A DNA stretch of 64,000 nucleotides, taken from assembly GCF_009928525.1 (NCBI RefSeq), contig NZ_JAABOK010000008.1, positions 62,001-126,000 of the forward strand, read 5' to 3'. The first letter of the stretch is position 1; every line of letters starts with the position of its first letter. The translations under genes and the position numbers were made by a program. This document shows positions 50,224-59,632 of this stretch, piece by piece. The stretch is from Chitinophaga solisilvae. GTDB taxonomy: Bacteria; Bacteroidota; Bacteroidia; Chitinophagales; Chitinophagaceae. Below the pieces are notes generated by a model. It did not search any database and was not told the DNA's origin. It saw only the letters and a list, made by a program, of their open reading frames with translations.

Positions 50224-51756
50224 TCATTTCCCTCCGGATCTTATAAACAAAAACCCCATTCCGCCTGCCAGCAGCCCCAATGCGCCAGACAACGCCATAA
50301 TTTTCTGGTAGGCGGCAATGAAGCCTTCGCGGTAAATGCCGGTTACAGCATCGTGCTGTCCGGTTGTCAGACCTGCCGGCGGCGCAGCATCGCCGAGATT
50401 AACGGTTTGTGCCAGCACTGCCTGGGTGGTGGAAGCAGGCAGGTGTAAGTTACCGATGTTATGTTGTACGGAGCCGGAGAAAAACAATACGGCCAGAGCG
50501 CCGTAAATGGCAACGGCGAAAACACCTGCAATACGGGTAACAGCATTGTTGACACCGGAAGCTGTACCGGAAAGATGATTGCTGACGGACCCCATCACAG
50601 TGGCGGTCAGCGGAGCTACGGTGAAAGACATACCAAGGCCCAACACTACGATGCCCGGGAAAAAGGTAGTCCAGTAATCGGAAAAACCATTGGTTTCGGT
50701 GATGCAGGAAAGCAGTATCATACCGGCTCCTGCCACGGCAGGGCCGAATACCAGGAACCAGCGGGGCCCGTACTTATCTGCCAGACTACCGGCATACCGC
50801 GCTATCAGTATCATCAGGATGGTAAAGGGCAGGAAGGTAAGCCCCGACTGCAGCTGCGAATAACCCTGTGCCTGCACCATATTCAGTGACAGAAACAACA
50901 TACCGGAGCTGAGACCGGCATAGAGGAAAAAAGTAAGCAGGTTGGCGCCCGTGAATGTCAGGTTACGGAAAAGATGAAGCGGCAGCATAGGATGCCGGCT
51001 CCTGCTCTCTGTATATACGAACAGCAGCAATAATACAAGGCCGCCGGCGATACTGCCATACACCTGCGGATGACTGAACCCCACCGACGGCATACGCAGG
51101 AAACCGAAAGTCAGCGCTGCCAGCCCCGATGCCGTCAGGGCCGCACCGGGAATATCCAGTCCTGCTGCGCTATCTGTTTCCCTGCTCTCCGGCACCTTCC
51201 ACGCGAGAAATAACAGGGCAACAAGCCCCACAGGCAGATTGATAAAAAATATATAGCGCCACAGGCCCGCATCGGCCAATGCACCACCTAAGACAGGGCC
51301 CCCCATCGTTACCAGGGTGGTAACCGCCGACCAGGTGCCAATAGCTTTGCCTCTTTCATCTTCATTTATAGAGGAGGAGATCAGCGAAAGACTGCCAGGA
51401 ATCATCAGCGAGCCACCGATACCCTGTATCACCCGGAAGATGATGAGCCACACGGCGTTGCCGGCAAAGCCACAGGCCGCAGAGCCCAGGATGAAAATCA
51501 AGATTCCCGTCATGAATACTTTCTTTCTCCCGATAGCATCTCCCAGCGTGCCGCCTATGAGAATGAGCGAAGCCAGCATCAGCATATAGGCGTTAAGCAC
51601 CCAGAACAGGTCTGCCGCGGAAGCCTGCAGCCCACGTTGCAGGGCAGGCAGTACCACGTTCAGCGCCGTACCGTCGATAAACGCCATGGCAGACGCCAGT
51701 ATGGTAGTCACCATTATCCATTTGCCTTCAGCGCTGCGGAGCGATACGGTTGTCAT
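50224..51756 (-). CDS. MFS multidrug exporter, DHA2 (EmrB/QacA) family
   Basis: 510 residues, 14 predicted transmembrane helices. The DGTALNVVLPALQRGLQ helix 1 motif, GGTLGDAIGRKKVFMTG (motif A) and the PVLGGALADAGLWRYIFFIN motif C-like block are typical of the 14-helix DHA2 drug/proton antiporters. It probably exports hydrophobic cations or toxins. The TetR regulator three genes upstream on the plus strand is a possible regulator, although no matching operator was seen at this gene's start. Confidence 0.9.
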   Translation of the reverse strand: MTTVSLRSAEGKWIMVTTILASAMAFIDGTALNVVLPALQRGLQASAADLFWVLNAYMLMLASLILIGGTLGDAIGRKKVFMTGILIFILGSAACGFAGNAVWLIIFRVIQGIGGSLMIPGSLSLISSSINEDERGKAIGTWSAVTTLVTMGGPVLGGALADAGLWRYIFFINLPVGLVALLFLAWKVPESRETDSAAGLDIPGAALTASGLAALTFGFLRMPSVGFSHPQVYGSIAGGLVLLLLFVYTESRSRHPMLPLHLFRNLTFTGANLLTFFLYAGLSSGMLFLSLNMVQAQGYSQLQSGLTFLPFTILMILIARYAGSLADKYGPRWFLVFGPAVAGAGMILLSCITETNGFSDYWTTFFPGIVVLGLGMSFTVAPLTATVMGSVSNHLSGTASGVNNAVTRIAGVFAVAIYGALAVLFFSGSVQHNIGNLHLPASTTQAVLAQTVNLGDAAPPAGLTTGQHDAVTGIYREGFIAAYQKIMALSGALGLLAGGMGFLFIRSGGK

Positions 51757-51824
51757 GATATGTCAGGGTTTTAACTCCTCCAATAACAAAGGTCATTTCA
51801 AAATGTTCCACCGCCAGGCGCCGG

Positions 51825-52337
51825 TCAAAGGCGCTTCCAGTAAATCAGCGTGCCGGTCAGGCCGCCATGCGGCTTCAGCGCATAGTCCGGTATTTCGCCG
51901 GTAAGCTGATAGCCGAGCGATTCGTATAAACCGGCAGCGCCATCTTCGGTGGCCGTGTCCAGTGTTAACAGGGTACGACCGTGCGCGGCAGCAAGGCGCT
52001 CTGCATCCAGCAGCAAGGCGCGCGCAATACCGCGCCTGCGATATTCTGCACGGGTCATCATCTTGGCTATTTCGCCACGGTGTGGCTGGTTCTGCGGTCC
52101 TTTCAGCAGCAACGTTACCGTCCCTGCCAGGATATCATTATCAAAAGCCCCCAACACGATGCGTTCCCCCTTCTCTGCCGATAGCAGGGAGTCCTGCCAG
52201 AACCCTTCGGCCACCTGCTGTGCCAGCGGATGCATAAATCCGATAGAACCGCCGTGCGCCACTACTGCTATCATCATGTCCGATAAATCTGCTATTGTCT
52301 GCCGCTCACTGCTGAGCACCCTGATACTGATCTGCAT
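51825..52337 (-). CDS. GNAT-family N-acetyltransferase
   Basis: 170 residues. The acetyl-CoA-binding motif RAEYRRRGIARALLLDAERL (R-R-G-I-A) and the end ATEDGAAGLYESLGYQLTGE are clear GNAT marks. The upstream ERIVLGAFDNDILAGTVTLL strand is the usual beta-4. Substrate unknown. It lies 68 bp upstream of the MFS gene on the same strand and may be co-transcribed with it. Confidence 0.85.
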   Translation of the reverse strand: MQISIRVLSSERQTIADLSDMMIAVVAHGGSIGFMHPLAQQVAEGFWQDSLLSAEKGERIVLGAFDNDILAGTVTLLLKGPQNQPHRGEIAKMMTRAEYRRRGIARALLLDAERLAAAHGRTLLTLDTATEDGAAGLYESLGYQLTGEIPDYALKPHGGLTGTLIYWKRL

Positions 52338-52472
52338 TGTTCTTAAATTTCCAGTCGTTATTTACAGTACAATCTATACATTTTTCTTCTTCGGAAAAAT
52401 CTGTTAAAAAAACACGTAACCGAACGGTTTTATTTATTTTTATAGTATCCTTCACATAAAAAAGTTATTGTC

Positions 52473-52934
52473 ATGATCAGCAAGGAAAATCAGATTACGG
52501 AAACTGCCATGCTCATCCGCAAGCCGGTAGCGCAGGTATACGAAGCCTTCATCGATCCGGCTGTCACTACTAAATTCTGGTTCACCAAAAGCACCGGCCG
52601 CCTGGATGAACATCAGGAAGTGGAATGGACCTGGGAAATGTATAACGTTTCCAGCCCCGCCAAAGTAATTTCCCTCACCCCCAACGAAAAGATCATCATC
52701 GAATGGGGCAAAGGTGATGATGCCACCACGGTAGAATGGACATTCAAGCCACTGGGCCCCGGCCAGACTTTCGTAGAGATTCTGCAATACGGCTTCAAAG
52801 GAGACACCAACGCCATCGTCCGCCAGATCCGCGATACCACCGGTGGCTTCTGCTGGGTACTGGCCGGCCTGAAGGCCTACCTTGAATATAATATTCAATT
52901 AAACCTCGTAGGCGACCGCTTTCCAAAGATTTGA
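52473..52934 (+). CDS. SRPBCC (AHSA1/START-like) protein
   Basis: 153 residues. The AHSA1-like fold shows as ETAMLIRKPVAQVYEAFIDP, TKFWFTKSTGRLDEHQEVEW, NEKIIIEWGKGDDATTVEWT, VEILQYGFKGDTNAIVRQIR, FCWVLAGLKAYLEY. Such proteins bind hydrophobic ligands or act as Hsp90 co-chaperone-like or polyketide-cyclase-type proteins. Role unknown. A short AACCGAACGGTT near-palindrome lies about 50 bp before the start. Confidence 0.85.
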   Translation: MISKENQITETAMLIRKPVAQVYEAFIDPAVTTKFWFTKSTGRLDEHQEVEWTWEMYNVSSPAKVISLTPNEKIIIEWGKGDDATTVEWTFKPLGPGQTFVEILQYGFKGDTNAIVRQIRDTTGGFCWVLAGLKAYLEYNIQLNLVGDRFPKI

Positions 52935-52949
52935 TTATTTGATTATCTG

Positions 52950-53020
52950 AGATTTGGTTATTTAAAATGCAGCGAAGATCTTCGCGAAAATCTTCGCTGC
53001 ATTTTAAATAACCAAATCTC
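52950..53020. repeat. 71-bp palindrome (outer arm type B) abutting a start codon
   Basis: Perfect 30-bp arms (gagatttggttatttaaaat onward at 52950-52979 and its reverse at 52991-53020) flank an 11-base loop. The inner part carries aatgcagcgaaga. It ends 2 bp before the ATG at 53023 and shares the ttatttg-type arm with the palindrome at 20878. Confidence 0.9.
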
Positions 53021-53022
53021 AA

Positions 53023-53580
53023 ATGACTACATTTCAAATAAAACTGCATTTGTTCGGGGCTTCGGGTACGGGGGTTACTACGCTGGGGCGTGTGCTGGCG
53101 GAGGAGTGGCAGGTTCCGTACTTCGATAGTGATGATTATTTCTGGGAGCCGTCGGAGCCTCCGTTTACGGTACGGCGGCCGGCGGATGTGCGGAATGCAC
53201 GGGTGCAGGCAGATATAGCGGCACATCCTGCATGGATACTGGGTGGCTCTGTCATCAACTGGGGTGATCAGGTGTTCCCGGTATTTGACCTGATTGTATT
53301 CCTGTGGCTGCCGCCGGAAATACGTATGCAACGCCTGCGGGAAAGAGAACTGGATAGATATGGCACCGTGATTATTACAGACCCTGTGCGTAAACGGCTA
53401 TACGAAGATTTTATAGCATGGGCGGCGGACTACGATCAGCCTACCGGTCTTTCAGGAAGAACCATTCATGCGCATGAAGCCTGGATCAGCAGGCAGCAGG
53501 CGCCGGTGCTGCAACTGCGGGGCGACCTCTCCGTGACAGAACGGATGGCGCGGATAATAGCTGCCATCAAAAACAGGTAA
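53023..53580 (+). CDS. P-loop nucleotide kinase-like protein (adenylate-kinase-type fold)
   Basis: 185 residues. FGASGTGVTTLGRVLAEEW is a P-loop in which the usual Lys is replaced by Val (GxxGxGVTT), a variant seen in a small family of kinase-like proteins. The DSDDYFWEP segment resembles the substrate-binding DxDxxxW of shikimate/AAA kinases, with a lid-like helix (LRERELDRYG). It is probably a cytoplasmic NTPase or kinase; Lys loss casts doubt on standard catalysis. Its start codon lies 2 bp after a long hairpin that covers the ribosome-binding region. Confidence 0.7.
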   Translation: MTTFQIKLHLFGASGTGVTTLGRVLAEEWQVPYFDSDDYFWEPSEPPFTVRRPADVRNARVQADIAAHPAWILGGSVINWGDQVFPVFDLIVFLWLPPEIRMQRLRERELDRYGTVIITDPVRKRLYEDFIAWAADYDQPTGLSGRTIHAHEAWISRQQAPVLQLRGDLSVTERMARIIAAIKNR

Positions 53581-53598
53581 GGCCCGCATGACGGGCCT
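53581..53598. terminator. Short GC-rich hairpin between convergent genes
   Basis: ggcccg / cgggcc stem (plus flanking A-T) starts right after the kinase-like stop; no T-run, so termination is uncertain. Confidence 0.4.
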
Positions 53599-53607
53599 CA
53601 CAGATTG

Positions 53608-54258
53608 TTACTTTGTTTCCTTTACCGGAACATCAGCCGGAATGCTGACATCTTCCTTAGTTACCGGTACGTAGCTAATAGCCGTCGCGATAATATTCAT
53701 CTTTTTGCTGTCCAGCCCCAGGATAGCGCCCTTGCCGGACAACATCCCCATAGGACCTGCACTGAACGGCAGCTCATCCGTCACCCAGAGCGTGGTAGGG
53801 CCATCTCCCCTTTTGGTAAGCACTTCCCTGCAGGTAAATCCCAGTATCTGTCTGGTGCGCGCGCCGGTCTTGTCTTTCCCCAGGTTGTTATCTGATTGTG
53901 GTACCAGTAGTTTCTTTCCGTCTTCCTCCATCAGCGACCACGCTTTGCCGGCGGAGCCGTCGGTGTATACGGCGATCTGACCTTCGTTGCTGACCATTTT
54001 TATTTTCGCACCTTCTTCTGAGGTGGTTTCTTCAGGATCTTTACGGGCCAGTCGTGTTTTATTGCCGTTGAAGAAGAGCATTTCCCTGCTGATCATTGTT
54101 TCGGGAACCAGGTCTTTGAACTGCTGCTGATCCGGTTTGAGCGCTGCGCGCACATTCAGCGTCACATCATAATCGATCCTTCCCTGTTGTTTATCCTGCG
54201 CCAGCAGCGTAGTGGCGCTGATGCCGGTCAATGCCAGCAGTAACATGAACTTTTTCAT
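53608..54258 (-). CDS. GLPGLI-family exported protein
   Basis: 216 residues with a signal peptide (MKKFMLLLALTGISATTLLA). The mature part follows the GLPGLI pattern: QGRIDYDVTLNVRA, QILGFTCREVLTK, TTLWVTDELPFSAGPMGMLS, GKGAILGLDSKK. In Bacteroidota these proteins occur next to TonB-type outer-membrane receptors, as here (5 bp from the receptor gene, same strand). It is probably a periplasmic partner of the receptor. Confidence 0.85.
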   Translation of the reverse strand: MKKFMLLLALTGISATTLLAQDKQQGRIDYDVTLNVRAALKPDQQQFKDLVPETMISREMLFFNGNKTRLARKDPEETTSEEGAKIKMVSNEGQIAVYTDGSAGKAWSLMEEDGKKLLVPQSDNNLGKDKTGARTRQILGFTCREVLTKRGDGPTTLWVTDELPFSAGPMGMLSGKGAILGLDSKKMNIIATAISYVPVTKEDVSIPADVPVKETK

Positions 54259-54263
54259 GAGTA

Positions 54264-57041
54264 TTACTTGTTTTTTGATTTTGCAAAATGTTTAAGTTTA
54301 TAGCCGGCGCTGAGCAGGAAAAATCTTCCCAGCGCATTATTTCTCCGGTCTTCGATATAGCCGTTTCCGTTAATGCGGTTAACGCTCTCATTCCGGTTGA
54401 GCAGATCTCGGACTTCCGCACGCAGGGTAAAGCGGTTGCCGATTTCTTTGCCCACGGCGGTATTCACGAGTAATATGGTATTGTTATAACCCGCGGCCAT
54501 TCCCAGGGAGCTGAACCCGTCCAGGCTTCCTTCCAGTGTAATTTTCCAGGGCAGCGTTACAATTCCTTCCAGTCCGTACATCAGCAGCCAGTTGCTTTCC
54601 GGCAGCAGCGATGCTCCGGAGAAGCTGCGTTTATTCCAGGCAGCGCTGCCGCGTGCTGTCAGGCTTACATGGTCGCCCAGGTAATAGTTGACATTCATAT
54701 CTGGTGTAATGGAAAATGTGCGGATGATATTGGACAAGCCATTGGTAAAAGTGGTATTCTTTGCCAGGCTGGTGGTAAGGCCAACTGTAAAGGAAGACCC
54801 ATTCTTTCCCAATCCCATGCTTTTGCCGGCGGCAGCAGCAAGCAGATAATTACCACTGACATTCACGGGTACAATACTTTGTTTACCGCTGCTCAGATCT
54901 ATACTGCTGCTGTCTGCGATGTCGGTATTGTAATAGGTGGCATCCAGTTTGGCAAACAGGCTGTTATTGTTGTTCAGCCGGAACGAATTGTATGTCAGCC
55001 CCGCATGCTGACTTTTCCGTTGCTCCAGCAGCGGGTTTCCGCGACGGATATACAATGGGTCGCTGTTATCTTCCAGCGGCTGCAGCTCTGATACAGAGGG
55101 CCTGGAAGTCTGCATATCATAGCGGAAAATCAGTTTATCATGTTTGCCTGTTTTCCATTCTGCATAGGCCTCCGGTAACAGCGCCTGGTAGCGGCCGTTC
55201 ACGTGATACCCTTTCATACCGGAATGCCCGTCAATGCTACTCTGCTGCCAGCCCGCCCCTACTGTGTACAGCAGACGTTTATGATTACCGGACAACAGCA
55301 TTTTCCCGGTGTATTGCAACTGCTGCGCTTCGTACTGGTCGCTGAAAAGCCGGTCCGGCGCGGTGTAATGTCCTGCTGCATCCGGCAGCTGCACCAGGCG
55401 CTGATAGTCGCCCTGACTGTAATACAGCTGTTGTCCTATCTGCAGACTGTGCGTGCGGGATAACGGTTCCGTATATACGACATTGGTATTTACACTGTAG
55501 ATCTCTGCCTTATCTTTACGCTGCTGGTCAATAATTTCCTGCTTAGGTCCTTTTGGCAGATTATAAAAATCGCTGGTGGAGCGGTTATACGAAGTTCCAT
55601 CTGAATGAAAATATTCCGGTTTCACGTTCAGCATAATGGTACGGCCTTTTTTGGGAAGACGGTGCCGCAGCAGTATATCGGTTGTCAGCAGCTGCTGGCG
55701 GAAATCGCTGCTGTTGAATTGTGTTCCCGTGTTCAGCAGCCGGAGACCGTCGGCAGACCAGGAACTGTAGCTACGTTCTCCCTGGTTTTGCGTCCGGGTA
55801 ACATCCAGGTGCGGGGATACTTTCAGAGAGGTACGGTCGTTTATTTTAAAGTCCCCGCTGAGATCTGCGCGATGGTTGATATTATCCGCCCTGGTTGTGC
55901 CCGACTGCAGGTAGTTGTAAGCGGTATCCTGCAACCGGTATTGTCTGGCATAGTTATATTCCTGACGGGTATGATTATCATTGAAGAAGTAGCTGCTGCG
56001 CAGTTTCAGATTACGCCAGTCGTTGTTGAAGTTAAGTCCGCCGAAACGGGTGTCCGTAAGCCCTGACGGCCGCACTATCTCCGCCAGTGCATCCTGGCTG
56101 CCTTCCAGTCTTACGCCCTTCATCCGCGCCAGCTCCGACATAGCAGACGGAGGCAGGTTCCGGAGCATGTCCTTATTCTGCATAATCATTTTCAGCAGTT
56201 CGGAAGGATTAAATCCTGATTTGTTGACATTATTACCTTTTAACAGGGCAGATAGCTGCATATCCCCGGTGAAGCTGTTTACATTGAAGCCGCCTTCATA
56301 ACGCCCATTGGAACCGGCGCCGGCACTGACATTGCCGAAGTAACCCTTCTTCCTGTTCTTTTTGGTAACCAGGTTGATGGTTTTTGTCTGCTGCCCGTCT
56401 GCCACCCCCGTGAATTCGGCCATATCGCTCTGCTTGTCCAATACCTGCACCTTATCGATCATATCAGCAGGGAGATTGCGGGTAGCGACCGACGGATCAC
56501 TGCCGAAAAACTCCTTGCCGTCCACCAGTACCCGCTGTACATCCTCCCCCTGGGCTTTAATAGAACCGTCGCGGTCAACTTTTACGCCGGGCAATTTGCG
56601 TAGCAGGTCTTCCACGACGGCATTATCTTTTGTCTTGAATTTAGCGGCGTTATACTCAATCGTATCGCCTTTCATACGTACCGGTGGTATGTCTTCCCGG
56701 ATGGTGATCTCCTTCAGCTGCAGGCCTGGTGTAAGCAGCATGGTTTCCGGCCAGCTACCGGGAACGGATACACGTTGTTGCCGGTCCTGGTAACCCAGGC
56801 TATGGATCTGTAAATCATATTTCCCGTTACTGATATTGCTGAAGGAAACTTTACCCTGCTGATCTGTAAGCGCAGACCTTAACAACGCCGTATCTCCGGC
56901 GGCGCAGATACGTACCATAGCGCCGGGAAGCGGTTTGCCGCTGACAGTATCCCGCACCGTGAGCTGCAGCATTTGCTGCGCCTTCAGTGTCAGCGGCGCT
57001 AAAAACAATAACACAAAAACATATCTTAAAAAACTGATCAT
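54264..57041 (-). CDS. TonB-dependent-type outer-membrane receptor with carboxypeptidase-regulatory domain
   Basis: 925 residues from the ATG at 57041; a GTG two codons upstream is also possible. Signal peptide, then a CarboxypepD_reg-like fold (LTVRDTVSGKPLPGAMVRIC... FSNISNGKYDLQIHSLGYQD), a plug (KTKDNAVVEDLLRKLPGVKV, VLVDGKEFFGSDPSVATRNL) and a large beta-barrel of the outer-membrane protein beta-barrel 3 type. The plug and CTD match Bacteroidota TonB/SusC-like receptors but no SusD gene is present. It forms an operon with the GLPGLI protein, just downstream of a two-component system. Confidence 0.88.
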   Translation of the reverse strand: MISFLRYVFVLLFLAPLTLKAQQMLQLTVRDTVSGKPLPGAMVRICAAGDTALLRSALTDQQGKVSFSNISNGKYDLQIHSLGYQDRQQRVSVPGSWPETMLLTPGLQLKEITIREDIPPVRMKGDTIEYNAAKFKTKDNAVVEDLLRKLPGVKVDRDGSIKAQGEDVQRVLVDGKEFFGSDPSVATRNLPADMIDKVQVLDKQSDMAEFTGVADGQQTKTINLVTKKNRKKGYFGNVSAGAGSNGRYEGGFNVNSFTGDMQLSALLKGNNVNKSGFNPSELLKMIMQNKDMLRNLPPSAMSELARMKGVRLEGSQDALAEIVRPSGLTDTRFGGLNFNNDWRNLKLRSSYFFNDNHTRQEYNYARQYRLQDTAYNYLQSGTTRADNINHRADLSGDFKINDRTSLKVSPHLDVTRTQNQGERSYSSWSADGLRLLNTGTQFNSSDFRQQLLTTDILLRHRLPKKGRTIMLNVKPEYFHSDGTSYNRSTSDFYNLPKGPKQEIIDQQRKDKAEIYSVNTNVVYTEPLSRTHSLQIGQQLYYSQGDYQRLVQLPDAAGHYTAPDRLFSDQYEAQQLQYTGKMLLSGNHKRLLYTVGAGWQQSSIDGHSGMKGYHVNGRYQALLPEAYAEWKTGKHDKLIFRYDMQTSRPSVSELQPLEDNSDPLYIRRGNPLLEQRKSQHAGLTYNSFRLNNNNSLFAKLDATYYNTDIADSSSIDLSSGKQSIVPVNVSGNYLLAAAAGKSMGLGKNGSSFTVGLTTSLAKNTTFTNGLSNIIRTFSITPDMNVNYYLGDHVSLTARGSAAWNKRSFSGASLLPESNWLLMYGLEGIVTLPWKITLEGSLDGFSSLGMAAGYNNTILLVNTAVGKEIGNRFTLRAEVRDLLNRNESVNRINGNGYIEDRRNNALGRFFLLSAGYKLKHFAKSKNK

Positions 57042-57145
57042 AGCCACATTGATTATTCTGTGGCAAAACTAGCAGTGGTTATGTCAGGAATGGGTTAATG
57101 AGTATGGATTTAGTCTTAATGAGTGTTAATGTTTTAAATAATTGC

Positions 57146-57283
57146 GATTACGAATTGCGAATTACGAATGTAGAAGCGAAGAACTAAACGAAGATTAAAA
57201 GAGATATTGCATACTTATCACTTTTAATCTTCGTTTAGTTCTTCGCTTCTACATTCGTAATTCGCAATTCGTAATTCGTAATT
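57146..57283. repeat. 138-bp intergenic palindrome (outer arm type A)
   Basis: Arms gattacgaattgcgaattac on the left and cgtaattcgcaattcgtaat on the right enclose gaatgtagaagcgaag / cttcgcttctacattc and then aactaaacgaagattaaaag / cttttaatcttcgtttagtt. It lies between the receptor gene and the response regulator, both on the minus strand. Confidence 0.88.
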
Positions 57284-57291
57284 CCTGTATA

Positions 57292-57984
57292 TTACACAAT
57301 CAGCTTGTATCCGCGGGCGCGGACATTAACAATCTGAATACTTTCATCCTGTTTCAGATACTTACGGAGGCGGGTAATATATACGTCCATATTACGGGCA
57401 TTGAAAAAGCTGTCATCGCCCCACAGCTCCAGCAACATTTCTTTACGGGGAGTAATGTTATTGCGGTTATCTGCCAGCATCTTCAGTATTTCTGCTTCGC
57501 GCTGGGAAAGATGCTGAATGCTGCCACCGTGGTGCAGCTCCTGGCGGTTAAAATCAAATACATACATGCCCAGGCGTATATGATCGGAAGCCGTTTGCTG
57601 TACCGGGGCTGTCATGGTACGTTTCAGCAGGGCGTGAATACGGAGTATCAGTTCTTCCATACTGAAAGGTTTCCGGATATAGTCGTCAGCTCCTGCACGG
57701 AAGCCTTTGAGTACGTCCTGCACTTCTCCTTTGGCGGTGAGCAGTACCAGCGGAATATGCTGATCTGTGGCCCGGATTTCCTGCACTAAGGTAAGTCCGT
57801 CTTTCTTCGGCATCATCACATCGATGATGCATACATCCGGGCGGAAGCTGTGGTACAGCTCAAGGCCCTGTACGCCATTGGCCGCCTTCATCACTTCAAA
57901 GCCTTTCATTTCCAGCGTTTCTGCCACTACGCCGGCCAGTATTTCCTCGTCTTCCACCAGTAGCAGGCGAATATGCAGACTCAT
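57292..57984 (-). CDS. OmpR/PhoB-family response regulator
   Basis: 230 residues. Receiver domain with acidic pair VEDEE, phosphoacceptor Asp in CIIDVMMPKKDG (about residue 55), Thr in VLLTAKG and Lys in DYIRKPFSMEE. The C-terminal winged helix has LSQREAEILKMLADNRNNIT, RKEMLLELWGDDSFFNARNM, DVYITRLRKYLKQDESIQIV. It overlaps the kinase gene by 4 bp. It probably controls the adjacent receptor/GLPGLI operon. Confidence 0.95.
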   Translation of the reverse strand: MSLHIRLLLVEDEEILAGVVAETLEMKGFEVMKAANGVQGLELYHSFRPDVCIIDVMMPKKDGLTLVQEIRATDQHIPLVLLTAKGEVQDVLKGFRAGADDYIRKPFSMEELILRIHALLKRTMTAPVQQTASDHIRLGMYVFDFNRQELHHGGSIQHLSQREAEILKMLADNRNNITPRKEMLLELWGDDSFFNARNMDVYITRLRKYLKQDESIQIVNVRARGYKLIV

Positions 57985-59411
57985 GATTTCTTTAATTGAA
58001 TGATGAATGTGGTTCCCTGTCCAGGTGTACTTTCTACGGTTATGGTACCGTTCAGGCGGGTTACCAGGCTTTTAACATGACTGAGCCCCAGGCCGTGCCC
58101 CTTTACTTCATGAATATCTCCGTGCGGCACCCGGTAGAACCGGTCAAAGATAAAGGGCTGATGTTGTTTGTCAATACCCATACCCTGATCTTTTATAAAG
58201 AAGATGATGTACTGTTCTGTTTCTCTAACCTGAATGACTACACGCTTTTCCGGGGTGGCGGTATACTTGATGGCATTATCCACCAGGTTGGAAAAGATGG
58301 TTTTCAGGGCGGCGGGATACGTCAGTATTGTTTCCTGCTGTAATTGTGTGTCCAGGTCTATATGTACGCCGGGCAGCCCTGTAAACCTGGATACCACAGC
58401 TTTCAGCAGGTCAGCCGGCGCGATGGCGGCCATCTCACCGGTCATGTCATCGTCGCCGTGTTCCAGGCGGGTGAGCGCCATAATATTATCTACGAGGCCC
58501 TGCAGCTTACGGATTTCATCCTGGCCGAGGCGCAGGTAACGCGCTGTCTTCTCCGGATCATTTATACCGCCGAATGCCAGCAAAGCCTCATTGGTAGCGC
58601 TGAGTATGGCAACGGGAGTTTTCAGTTCATGGGTAATATTGCTGATAAAATCATTCTTCATCACTTCCAGTTTTTTCTGCCGTACAATAATTCTCCATAA
58701 CGTCCAGATACAGCCGATGATGAGCAGTACCAGCAGAAAAGACAATATTATCGGCCATAATATTTTCAGCAGCAGCATACTGTTCAGGCCGGGGAAGCGC
58801 GCTACTACCAGCATGGGGTTGCCGGAGTGCGGTGTTCCCAGTGCAATGACGCCGGGCGCTTTGGTAATGGTGGTATCCTTGTTGTAAATCGTCAGCTGGA
58901 AGGGTAACAGGATATGTCTGTTCTTCAGTTCCTCCCGGTATTTCTTCGCCAGCAGTGCGGTATCCGGGCGGGTAAAATCTGACAGCACGAAAACACTGGC
59001 CAGGAATTGTGTCATGTCCAGCCCGGCACGGATAGGGTCAATATTTTTTTGGATGACGGTATCTTTTTTCCCCGACAGGTGAAGGGAATCAGCAGGCGAC
59101 TTGATTACCTTTTTAAACACCTTCACCTGATCGTTCTGCTTCATTAATGAGTCAATGTAATCATTATAGCTGTCCGAATTGATGCTGACGCTGCTGCTCA
59201 GTTTAAAGGAAGAATCTGTGGCATTGCCGATCTTCTTGACAGATTCCACCACTGCCCGGTCGCGTGCTTTTGCCAGCGCATCGGAGGCCACCTGCGTGAA
59301 GCTGTCTTCCTGGCTGCGCCAGGAAGAACGCAGCCAGTACAGCTGGAAGGCCAGTACCGCCAGCGCGGTAGGTACCACAATCCACCAGATACGTTTGATA
59401 ATAGCGTCCAT
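57981..59411 (-). CDS. Sensor histidine kinase (HisKA/HATPase_c)
   Basis: 476 residues from the ATG at 59411, which gives a clean N-terminal transmembrane helix (IIKRIWWIVVPTALAVLAFQ); the longer frame adds a poor N-terminus. The periplasmic part is about 200 residues, followed by a second helix (LLLKILWPIILSFLLVLLII). HisKA motif FISNITHELKTPVAILS, then N-box FSNLVDNAIKYT, DQGMGIDKQHQP and GHGLGLSHVKSLV boxes. It lacks HAMP. It is an envelope-stress or nutrient sensor of unknown ligand, partner of the regulator at 57292. Confidence 0.92.
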   Translation of the reverse strand: MDAIIKRIWWIVVPTALAVLAFQLYWLRSSWRSQEDSFTQVASDALAKARDRAVVESVKKIGNATDSSFKLSSSVSINSDSYNDYIDSLMKQNDQVKVFKKVIKSPADSLHLSGKKDTVIQKNIDPIRAGLDMTQFLASVFVLSDFTRPDTALLAKKYREELKNRHILLPFQLTIYNKDTTITKAPGVIALGTPHSGNPMLVVARFPGLNSMLLLKILWPIILSFLLVLLIIGCIWTLWRIIVRQKKLEVMKNDFISNITHELKTPVAILSATNEALLAFGGINDPEKTARYLRLGQDEIRKLQGLVDNIMALTRLEHGDDDMTGEMAAIAPADLLKAVVSRFTGLPGVHIDLDTQLQQETILTYPAALKTIFSNLVDNAIKYTATPEKRVVIQVRETEQYIIFFIKDQGMGIDKQHQPFIFDRFYRVPHGDIHEVKGHGLGLSHVKSLVTRLNGTITVESTPGQGTTFIIQLKKS

Positions 59412-59632
59412 ACTGCAAATGTAAGGCAAGCGCAGTAGCGGCCAACCGGGTATTAACACTCATTAACACTTTTGCAGGAAATCTTAACAGTTGGCGGTCA
59501 GCCATTTAAACTACACCGGGGAAATCTCCGGCCATACTGCACCTGCATTACATGACAAGTATGCTAACTTTTACAGGATATACTGTCGACGCATTGTTTC
59601 GGAACCTATTGTTAACTATAACCCTCCTTATT

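Noticed and set aside
52420..52445. AACCGAACGGTT as a third TetR operator
   Set aside because: It lacks the TACCGAAC/TTGGTA spacing of the other two sites; the resemblance is limited to a short core.
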